Positions 57,220-64,000 of a stretch of DNA of 64,000 bases are shown here, piece by piece. Source of the stretch: Permianibacter fluminis (lineage in GTDB: Bacteria > Pseudomonadota > Gammaproteobacteria > Enterobacterales > Permianibacteraceae); NCBI RefSeq assembly GCF_013179735.1, contig NZ_JABMEG010000001.1, positions 992,001 through 1,056,000 of the forward strand, in the 5' to 3' direction. Every line of letters begins with the position of its first letter. Positions within the stretch are counted from its first letter, which is position 1. The notes beneath the pieces were generated by a model. The model worked only from the letters and a program-made list of their open reading frames with translations. It was not told the origin of the DNA and did no database searches. Position numbers and translations under genes: made by a program.

Positions 57220-57358
57220 CTGTCGAATACGCTCATCGCCGACGCCGATTGAATACGTCTGCATCGGGCCGGCTTATGCCAGTTCGTTAGTCGGTATTGC
57301 GGTAATGGCCAGCTATGCTGCACCGTAGCAAAATCCCGGTTCAGGAAACGTACTGGTC

Positions 57359-60300
57359 ATGACCGCTTCAGCCGTAAACAGCGCCGCCGCCCGGCCCATC
57401 CGCAAACTTCTGGTTGCCAATCGCAGCGAGATCGCCATTCGGGTAATGCGCGCCGCGAATGAACTCGGCATCAAAACAGTGGCGATTTACGCCGGCGAGG
57501 ATCGCTTTTCGCTGCACCGGTTCAAGGCCGATGAAAGTTATCGGGTTGGTGAAGGCAAGAAACCGGTCGAAGCCTATCTCGATTGCGCCGACATTCTGCG
57601 CATTGCCCGCGATGCCGAAGTCGACGCCATTCACCCCGGTTATGGTTTCCTGTCCGAGAATCCGGAATTTGCCGAGGCCTGCGCGCAGGCTGGTATTGCT
57701 TTCATTGGTCCGCAGCCCAGCGTGATGCGCGGGCTTGGCAACAAAGTGGCGGCGCGCGAACTGGCGCAATTGGCCAAGGTGCCGGTGGTGCCGGCAACCG
57801 GGCCGTTGCCGCGCGATGCCGCGACCATTCAACAGCTCGCGGCTGGCATCGGCTTTCCGATCATGGTCAAGGCCAGCTGGGGCGGTGGCGGCCGTGGCAT
57901 GCGCGTCGTGGAAAACGAAAGCGAATTGCTGTCGCAGATTGACGCGGCGCGCCGCGAAGCCGGCGCGGCATTTGGCAACGACGAGGTCTATCTGGAAAAA
58001 CTGGTGCGGCGCGCGCATCACGTTGAAGTGCAGATCCTTGGCGATCGGCACGGCACTCTCGTGCACCTCGGCGAACGCGATTGCTCGGTGCAGCGCCGGC
58101 ATCAAAAAGTGGTGGAGCAAGCGCCAGCACCGTATCTGAATGCCACCCAGCGCGCCGAGCTGTACGGCTATGCGCTCGCCATCGGCAAACAGGTCAATTA
58201 CACCCACGCCGGCACCGTTGAATTTTTGATGGATGCCGACACCGGCGCGCTGTATTTCATTGAAGTCAATCCGCGCATCCAGGTTGAACATACGGTCACC
58301 GAAGAAGTGACCGGCATCGATTTGGTCAAAGCCCAGATCCGGATCACTGAGGGCGCCAAAATCGGCGTTATCGAAGGCGAGCAGGGCAGCGGAGTGCCAT
58401 TGCAACAGGATATTCAGGTGCGTGGCTATGCGCTGCAGTGCCGGATCACCACCGAAGATCCGGACAACAGCTTCCGGCCCGATTACGGTCGACTGACCGC
58501 CTATCGCAGCCCGGCTGGCTTTGGCATTCGTTTGGATGGTGGCAGTGCCTACAGCGGCGCGGTGATCACTCCGTATTACGATTCGCTGCTGGTAAAAGTG
58601 ACCGCGCGCGGGGCGACGCGTGACGAAGCGATCAGCCGAATGGATCGGGCGCTGCGCGAGTTCCGCATTCGCGGCCTTGCCACCAATCTGCAGTTCCTCG
58701 AAAACGTCATCAAGCATCCGGATTTTGTTTCCGGCAAATGCACGACTCGGTTTATTGACCAAACGCCCGAGCTGTTGCGGTCAACGCCGCGCCGCGATCG
58801 CGCGACCAAACTGCTGCGCTATCTCGGCGGCGTGGTGATTCATGGCCATCCAGAACTGAAAGGCCGGCATATAACTTCGGTACCGATTGAACCGCCAACG
58901 CCGTCGACACAGCTGTTGCAGCAGTCGATTCCGGCCGGCACACGTACCAAGTTAAAAGAGCTCGGCGCCGAGAAATTCAGCCAATGGATTCTCGATCAGA
59001 AACAGGTGCTGATCACCGACACCACGCTGCGTGATGCGCACCAGTCGCTGTTCGCGACCCGCATGCGCAGTCACGACATGCTGCGCATCGCCCCGTACTA
59101 CGCCCGGCTGGCGCCGAACCTGTTCTCACTGGAATGCTGGGGCGGTGCAACCTTCGATGTGGCGCTGCGCTTTCTGAAAGAAGATCCGTGGCTGCGGCTG
59201 GCGCGCCTGCGCGAAGCGATTCCGAATACGCTGTTCCAGATGCTGCTGCGCGGATCGAACGCGGTTGGCTACACCAATTACCCGGACAATGTCGTCCGCT
59301 ATTTCATCAGTCAGGCTGCCAGCAACGGCATCGATCTGTTCCGGGTATTCGACTCGCTGAACTGGGTCGAGAACATGCGCGTGGCCATCGACGCGGTGCG
59401 TGATACCGATGCGATCTGCGAAGGCGCCATTTGCTACACCGGCGATCTGTTCGACGCCAAACGGCCGAAATACAACCTCGCCTATTACGTCAAGCTGGCG
59501 AAAGAATTGGAAAAGGCCGGTTGCCATACCTTGGCGATCAAGGACATGGCCGGTGTCTGCCGCCCGCGCGCGGCGCGTGAACTGGTCAAGACGTTGAAAC
59601 AGGAAGTCGGCCTGCCGATTCACTTTCATACCCACGACACCAGCGGCATCGCTGCTGCCAGTGTGCTCGCGGCCATCGACGCCGGTTGCGATATCGTCGA
59701 CGGCGCGCTCGACAGCATGAGTGGGTTGACCTCACAACCCAACCTGAGTTCGATTGTGGCGGCGCTGGCCGGCACCGACAACGATCCGCAGCTCGACGCC
59801 AGCAACCTGCAAACGTTGTCGCTCTATTTCGAAGGCGTGCGCAAGCTGTACGCGCCGTTTGAACCGGACATGAAAGCCGGCACCGCGGATGTGTATCGCC
59901 ACGAAATGCCCGGCGGCCAATACACCAATCTGCGCGAGCAAGCGCGTGGCCTGGGGCTCGAAGCGCGCTGGCCGGACGTGGCCGGCGCCTATGCCGAGGT
60001 CAATCAATTGTTCGGCGATATCGTCAAAGTGACACCGACCTCGAAAGTGGTCGGCGACATGGCGCTGTTCATGGTCGGTAACGGATTGACCAGCGCCGAT
60101 GTGCTGAATCCGGACAAAGAAATCGCGTTTCCGGAATCGGTGGTTTCGCTGATGAAAGGCGAGCTTGGTTTTCCGCCGGACGGTTTCCCGCCCGCGCTGC
60201 AACAGAAAGTACTGCGTGGTGACAAGCCGCTGGCTGGCCGTGCCGGTGATTACGTCCCGGCAGCGGATCTGAAAACCGAGCGCGAGCAAGCCAGCAAGCT

Positions 60301-60844
60301 CTGCGAGCAGGAGCTGAGCGACACCGATCTGGCGTCCTATCTGATGTACCCGAAAGTGTTCGTCGAGTTCGCTAAGCATCGGGCCGAGTTCGATGACGTC
60401 TCGGTGCTGCCGACCCCGGCGTTCTTCCATGGCCTCGCCGACGGTCAGGAAGTGGTGGTCGATATCGAGCCGGGCAAATCGCTGATCATCCGGCTGCTCG
60501 GTCGCAGCGAGGTCGATGACGACGGCTTCTACAAGCTGTTCTTCGAGCTGAACGGTCAGGGCCGGCAAATCCGCATCCCGGCCGAGGTCAGCCAGGCCAA
60601 GGCCCGGCGCAAGGCCGAGGAAGGCAATCCGGCCCATCTGGGCGCGCCGATGCCGGGCCGCATCGCCCTGCTCAATGTCGTGGTCGGCCAGAAGGTCAAG
60701 CGCGGCGACCCGCTGCTGGCGCTGGAGGCGATGAAAATGGAGACCGTGTTGCGGGCCGAACTTGACGGAACTGTCACGGCCGTCCATACCAAAGTCGGGC
60801 AGGTTGTTGATGCCCGCGATCTGCTGCTGGAGCTGGTAGGCTAG
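57359..60844 (+). CDS. pyc: Pyruvate carboxylase, single-chain
   Basis: 1161 aa. Biotin carboxylase domain (residues about 14-470: KLLVANRSEIAIRVMRAANELG; KASWGGGGRGMRVV; EVNPRIQVEHTVTEE), carboxyltransferase domain (about 540-880: TLRDAHQSLFATRMRSHDML; FRVFDSLNWVENM; FHTHDTSGIAAA), PC-specific connector, and a C-terminal biotin domain with EAMKMET (Lys about 1126, 36 residues from the end). Makes oxaloacetate from pyruvate, CO2 and ATP to refill the TCA cycle. Single-chain Pyc is present instead of, or in addition to, PEP carboxylase. Confidence 0.97.
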   Translation: MTASAVNSAAARPIRKLLVANRSEIAIRVMRAANELGIKTVAIYAGEDRFSLHRFKADESYRVGEGKKPVEAYLDCADILRIARDAEVDAIHPGYGFLSENPEFAEACAQAGIAFIGPQPSVMRGLGNKVAARELAQLAKVPVVPATGPLPRDAATIQQLAAGIGFPIMVKASWGGGGRGMRVVENESELLSQIDAARREAGAAFGNDEVYLEKLVRRAHHVEVQILGDRHGTLVHLGERDCSVQRRHQKVVEQAPAPYLNATQRAELYGYALAIGKQVNYTHAGTVEFLMDADTGALYFIEVNPRIQVEHTVTEEVTGIDLVKAQIRITEGAKIGVIEGEQGSGVPLQQDIQVRGYALQCRITTEDPDNSFRPDYGRLTAYRSPAGFGIRLDGGSAYSGAVITPYYDSLLVKVTARGATRDEAISRMDRALREFRIRGLATNLQFLENVIKHPDFVSGKCTTRFIDQTPELLRSTPRRDRATKLLRYLGGVVIHGHPELKGRHITSVPIEPPTPSTQLLQQSIPAGTRTKLKELGAEKFSQWILDQKQVLITDTTLRDAHQSLFATRMRSHDMLRIAPYYARLAPNLFSLECWGGATFDVALRFLKEDPWLRLARLREAIPNTLFQMLLRGSNAVGYTNYPDNVVRYFISQAASNGIDLFRVFDSLNWVENMRVAIDAVRDTDAICEGAICYTGDLFDAKRPKYNLAYYVKLAKELEKAGCHTLAIKDMAGVCRPRAARELVKTLKQEVGLPIHFHTHDTSGIAAASVLAAIDAGCDIVDGALDSMSGLTSQPNLSSIVAALAGTDNDPQLDASNLQTLSLYFEGVRKLYAPFEPDMKAGTADVYRHEMPGGQYTNLREQARGLGLEARWPDVAGAYAEVNQLFGDIVKVTPTSKVVGDMALFMVGNGLTSADVLNPDKEIAFPESVVSLMKGELGFPPDGFPPALQQKVLRGDKPLAGRAGDYVPAADLKTEREQASKLCEQELSDTDLASYLMYPKVFVEFAKHRAEFDDVSVLPTPAFFHGLADGQEVVVDIEPGKSLIIRLLGRSEVDDDGFYKLFFELNGQGRQIRIPAEVSQAKARRKAEEGNPAHLGAPMPGRIALLNVVVGQKVKRGDPLLALEAMKMETVLRAELDGTVTAVHTKVGQVVDARDLLLELVG

Positions 60845-60954
60845 GCGCCGGGCAGGTTGCTGCCGGGGCGCCTGGGTCGTGAGACCGGTCTGGGCCGGGC
60901 CTGGCGGGTGGTTTGACCGGTTGCGGGTTAGTTCCCGGACCGCAAGGATAAACG

Positions 60955-60982
60955 TTGCGTTTGCCGTCGGGATTGGTAGTAT
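60955..60982 (+). promoter_or_regulatory. Candidate promoter of the cold-shock gene
   Basis: TTGCGT (60955-60960) and TAGTAT (60977-60982), spacer 16 bp, giving an untranslated leader of roughly 150 bases, as is usual for cspA-type genes. The rest of 60845-61140 holds no gene. Confidence 0.5.
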
Positions 60983-61140
60983 GCCCGGGCGAGATATTCA
61001 CATCGTGTGTTGCGTGTTCGCGGACACCCTTGCAAATCGGTTTATCGCCTCGTCAGTGTCACCCTGTTGAGTCTCGTAAAAAAGGGGTTTCAGCCCGCAG
61101 GGGCGCCCTGGTTCATTTAATTCTGTGAGAGATGGAAAGC

Positions 61141-61347
61141 ATGGCAACTGGTACTGTGAAGTGGTTTAACGAAACCAAGGGTTTTGGCTTCATTACTCCT
61201 GATGGCGGTGGTGAAGATCTGTTCGCGCACTTCTCGGCGATTCAGGTTCAAGGTTTCAAAGTGCTGCGCGAAGGCCAAAAAGTGTCCTTCGACGTTGTGC
61301 AAGGCCAAAAAGGCAAGCAAGCCTCGAACATCAAGCCGTTGGATTAA
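61141..61347 (+). CDS. Cold-shock-domain protein (CspA family)
   Basis: 68 aa from ATG 61141 (an upstream in-frame ATG at 61132 lacks a ribosome site). [21 protein letters not shown] and [10 protein letters not shown] contain the RNP-1 and RNP-2 RNA-binding motifs. Single-stranded nucleic-acid chaperone. Long leader suggests post-transcriptional control; a terminator follows. Confidence 0.97.
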   Translation: MATGTVKWFNETKGFGFITPDGGGEDLFAHFSAIQVQGFKVLREGQKVSFDVVQGQKGKQASNIKPLD

Positions 61348-61364
61348 TTCCAGCTGTTGATGTG

Positions 61365-61393
61365 AAAAAACCCGGCACTGCCGGGTTTTTTTT
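61365..61393 (+). terminator. Rho-independent terminator of the cold-shock gene
   Basis: AAAAAACCCGGC/GCCGGGTTTTTT stem with loop ACT, followed by T's; also usable on the minus strand for the convergent AraC gene ending at 61415. Confidence 0.95.
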
Positions 61394-61414
61394 CGCCTGC
61401 GATTCGGCCTTGGA

Positions 61415-62377
61415 TCAGAGCGGCTTGACCGGAATGCACATGTCGACGATGTGCCATTGCCGCGGGTGGCTTTTCGGGTCGTTGCGGTGATTCAGGAAGT
61501 AATCCCGATCGTCCGGTTGGAAACCGCTGGCTGGCAGCCATTCGTTGAAAGCGACGTCCCAGGCGGCGTAGCAGTCTGCCAGCGGCGCTTCTATATGCAC
61601 CACCGCGTACTGGCCGCCAGACAGGGTGCGACAGCCAATCGCGCCGCCAACCGCGGTGCCGACTGGCACCGTCAGACAGACGTCGACCCGTAGCTGCTCA
61701 GGGTCGGTGCTGTCCGGGTGGCCGCCGAAAACGGTCAGCGCTTCCGACTGCGGAAAATTGACCAGCCCGCGCGGCGCGGCCCAGGTTAGCAAGCGGCCGA
61801 ACAGTCGCTCAAACAGTTCCACATCTTGGTGATAACGACCGAAGTGACGGATATAGGCGACATTGCGTTCCACCAGCGTCTCGACCGTTACGTTCAGGGT
61901 TTGGCCATTTTGCATTTCGATTCTCCAAGCAAGGGGTTGGCTTGCCGGAGCACGATAGAGTTGCCGGATCATCGGCGCTTTGCCCGGCTTGCCGAGCAGT
62001 TTGCCAATCTTGCGATCGGCATCCGCTTGCAAACGCCAGGCGCCGGCCGTGGTCGCAAACTCCTGCCGAAAGGCCCGGGCAAACGTTGCCGGGCTGGAGA
62101 AACCACAGTCGTAGGCGATGCTGGTCACCGATCGTTCCGGCTGATTGCGCAGCAGAAAACAGGCCCGCGCCAGCCGTGTCCGGGCGATGAACTGGCTCAG
62201 CGTTTCTCCGGTCATCGCCTTGAAAATGCGGTGAAAATAAAACGGCGAAAAATGCGCGACAGCGGCGAGCGTTGGCAACGACAAATCGCCATCGAGATGG
62301 GCCGCAACATAATCGATGACCCGGTTTACCCGAGCCAGATATTCCGCCCGATGCGGATTGGCCAAATCGGAATCCAT
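61415..62377 (-). CDS. AraC-family regulator with GyrI-like effector domain
   Basis: 320 aa from ATG 62377; the frame is open to 62473. N-terminal two-HTH AraC DNA-binding domain (LARVNRVIDYVAAHLDGDLSLPTLA; FFYRIFKAMTGETLSQFIARTRL-like; SVTSIAYDCGFSSPATFARAFRQEF), then a SOUL/GyrI-like ligand domain (residues about 165-320: RNVAYIRHFGRYHQDVELFERL; YAVVHIEAPLADCYAAWDVAFNEWLP). Same architecture as Rob/SoxS-related multidrug-responsive regulators. Targets unknown. Confidence 0.9.
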   Translation of the reverse strand: MDSDLANPHRAEYLARVNRVIDYVAAHLDGDLSLPTLAAVAHFSPFYFHRIFKAMTGETLSQFIARTRLARACFLLRNQPERSVTSIAYDCGFSSPATFARAFRQEFATTAGAWRLQADADRKIGKLLGKPGKAPMIRQLYRAPASQPLAWRIEMQNGQTLNVTVETLVERNVAYIRHFGRYHQDVELFERLFGRLLTWAAPRGLVNFPQSEALTVFGGHPDSTDPEQLRVDVCLTVPVGTAVGGAIGCRTLSGGQYAVVHIEAPLADCYAAWDVAFNEWLPASGFQPDDRDYFLNHRNDPKSHPRQWHIVDMCIPVKPL

Positions 62378-62551
62378 GCCGAGATCCAGCGGTGCAGGGA
62401 GGTCGGCACGATAACGGCAGTTTCGGGTGCTGTACAGCACGCCGCCCGTTTCAACGAACGCGGCGCAAGGCATGCCGAGCGTTGATCACAGGCTGCCGCC
62501 GTAGCTATTGAATCCGTTGCCACAGCCACGCTTTCGGCAGACGTTGCCGGC

Positions 62552-63694
62552 TTACTGTGCGCTGCCGCTGAGCCAGGCTTTGCGCAGCAGGCGGCCGCAC
62601 TGCACCGAGGTGAAATAGGCTCTGCCGCTCGGGTCGGAACCACCAACTTGGCTGCTGTCGCGTCGGGCGATGACGCCGTACCAGGTTTTGCTGGCGTCAA
62701 TCCAGGGATAGAAACCAAAGGCGCCGGCACTGCTGAAGGCGCCGTCGCCAACCGTCGGATCATCCTCCACCCAATGGCCGAGTGAATAATGCCAGGCCTC
62801 ATCGCTGATATCGTTCTCGCCAAGTCCCGGTTCCGATTGATTGACCGGGCTGTAAAGGGCGCTCGGGCAGTCGCTGGAGTTGGTGTGCGTGCAAACGCTG
62901 TTGCGGCCCAGGTAATCATGCATGCGCAGCTGACCAGACAAAATTTTGCGCAGAAACCGGCTGTAGTTTTCTGCCGTCATCACGGCGCCACCGGCCAGCT
63001 GCGGATCGGAATAAAACACGCTGATATCAAGCCCAAGCTGGCTTTGCATTTCCGCCGCCAACTTGGGTTGCTCGGTCGTGGCATTGTCGAAGGTGTTGCC
63101 AAGGCCAAGCGAGTTTGTCGCATAGGCCTGAAAATGACCGCCGTTATAGAAAAAGTGACCGATATCCGCTGCGGTGGCATCGTCGTTGTGACCGCCGATA
63201 TGGGCGGCGGTAAAACAATCTCCAACGCTGTGGCTCAGCGTGCAACTGCCGGACGACAGGCTGTGATAAGCGCTGGTGAAATTCAGATAGGTCAGCTCAT
63301 CGGCCGACAGCGGATGCTCGGGCGTAACCGCCTGCTTTTCCAGCACATAGGCACCGAACAACCATTTTGATGCTGAAGCAATCGACATCAGGGTGCTTGC
63401 CGTTGGTGCTGCCGCCGACCCATCGCCACCGCTACCACTGGCCAAACTGTTGTTCTGATCGCCGATCTCCCAATAAAACGGCGTGATCGACGTGCACGCG
63501 ACATTGTGCTGAACGGTCTCAATCGCCGCTTGCTGACGCTGCTGCACGCTGGGTTCGGTCGGTGGCGGATTGCTGTCGCCATCATCACCGCCACCGCTAC
63601 CACCACCACATCCCGCCACGCTGGCCAGGCTGGCAAGCACATAAGCCGCCACCAGCCATCGCCGGGTGCTTGTCCGTTGTGAGTCGTGATGCAT
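62552..63694 (-). CDS. Serine-hydrolase lipoprotein (beta-lactamase / penicillin-binding-like)
   Basis: 380 aa from ATG 63694 (AAGGAG upstream). Lipobox AGC after VLASLASVAGC, then a Gly/Asp/Ser/Pro linker. SIASASKWLFG contains the S-x-x-K nucleophile of the beta-lactamase/DD-peptidase fold; WHYSLGHWVEDDP and FSSAGAFGFYPWID resemble later parts of class-C-like hydrolases. It has extra Cys residues (TSIT, SSGSC, GDCF, CTHTNSSDC), likely disulphides. Role unknown; an outer-membrane esterase or peptidase is possible. Confidence 0.8.
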   Translation of the reverse strand: MHHDSQRTSTRRWLVAAYVLASLASVAGCGGGSGGGDDGDSNPPPTEPSVQQRQQAAIETVQHNVACTSITPFYWEIGDQNNSLASGSGGDGSAAAPTASTLMSIASASKWLFGAYVLEKQAVTPEHPLSADELTYLNFTSAYHSLSSGSCTLSHSVGDCFTAAHIGGHNDDATAADIGHFFYNGGHFQAYATNSLGLGNTFDNATTEQPKLAAEMQSQLGLDISVFYSDPQLAGGAVMTAENYSRFLRKILSGQLRMHDYLGRNSVCTHTNSSDCPSALYSPVNQSEPGLGENDISDEAWHYSLGHWVEDDPTVGDGAFSSAGAFGFYPWIDASKTWYGVIARRDSSQVGGSDPSGRAYFTSVQCGRLLRKAWLSGSAQ

Positions 63695-63948
63695 GAAACG
63701 CTCCTTGCGGTATGAACCGCTGCGCTTGGCGCGGGTCGGCATGGTTAATCGGAATCTGGCGGTATTGGACCTGATGCCAGCCGGCCGGTTTAGGCTGGGT
63801 GAGGATTTAACGTGGTTTTCGTGATTTGGTGCACCGGCATTCGGAATTTTTTTGGCGATTGATCCGAGCGCGGCCGAGTCTGTGGGCTTTCGCGGAAATT
63901 GCTTTTGTCGCGTTGGCTTGATCAATTACCAGTCGTTGCTGGTGCGGT

Positions 63949-64000
63949 TACCTTCCCCCTCCCCTGTAAAGGGGAGGGATGGGGCGGGGTAGTTGCCGCG
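63949..64000 (+). repeat. Palindromic repeat, GGTAGTTGCCG family, copy 2 (runs to window edge)
   Basis: CCCTCCCCTGTAAAGGGGAGGG palindrome (63959-63980), G-rich spacer, GGTAGTTGCCGCG, matching the copy at 52037-52090 in the reverse direction. Region 63695-63948 before it shows no gene and no clear feature. Confidence 0.75.

Overview
The window looks like a GC-rich gammaproteobacterial chromosome. The evidence is conserved gene order: rpmG-rpmB-radC divergent from coaBC-dut-algC-slmA, pyrE next to a Crc/exonuclease III homologue, lptD-surA-pdxA-rsmA, pilMNOPQ-aroK-aroB-damX-hemE, and coaD-ferredoxin. Several of these arrangements resemble Pseudomonas and Xanthomonas more than the enterics. I cannot name the genus.

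Layout. 1-5000: the end of a DUF559 gene; a PNPOx-like flavoprotein and a GNAT gene divergent from a MocR-type regulator; YdcH-like, CDGSH and AT-rich secreted proteins. 4900-7000: an EF-G paralogue. 7200-7515: the first copy of a dispersed structured repeat. 7700-16900: ribosomal proteins L33 and L28, RadC, CoA and dUTP metabolism, a membrane-fused AlgC, SlmA, PyrE and the Crc-like nuclease. 17000-18300: an orphan Pycsar-effector-like membrane protein and a frameshifted membrane gene. 18400-26800: peroxiredoxin, alkaline phosphatase, rsmA, pdxA, surA, lptD and coq7. 27000-34300: cytochrome c, a Ycf46-like AAA ATPase with two small uncharacterised genes, a TonB-dependent receptor, a CtlX-like hydrolase, L31 and a nuclease. 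34400-48300: malic enzyme, PBP1A, the type IV pilus assembly operon, shikimate genes, DamX and HemE. 48300-53800: an accessory-looking stretch with three more copies of the structured repeat, other palindromic repeats, and an aldehyde dehydrogenase / Tat protein / GMC oxidoreductase group. 53800-64000: a lipoprotein, PilZ, CoaD, ferredoxin, nitroreductase, patatin, pyruvate carboxylase, a cold-shock protein, AraC/GyrI and a serine-hydrolase lipoprotein.

The most interesting signal is the dispersed repeat of about 245-290 bp (7237-7515, 49231-49517, 51752-51995, and a diverged inverted copy near 48841-49045). It folds into at least four consecutive hairpins. The arm sequences differ between copies but stay complementary, which is covariation expected of a selected structure rather than of plain sequence copies. 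Other items worth a second look are the orphan PycTM-like protein, the Crc-locus protein that keeps exonuclease III catalytic residues, the DamX P-loop with Arg in place of Lys, and the EF-G paralogue lacking the G3 histidine.

No rRNA, tRNA, CRISPR array, prophage or transposase gene was seen.
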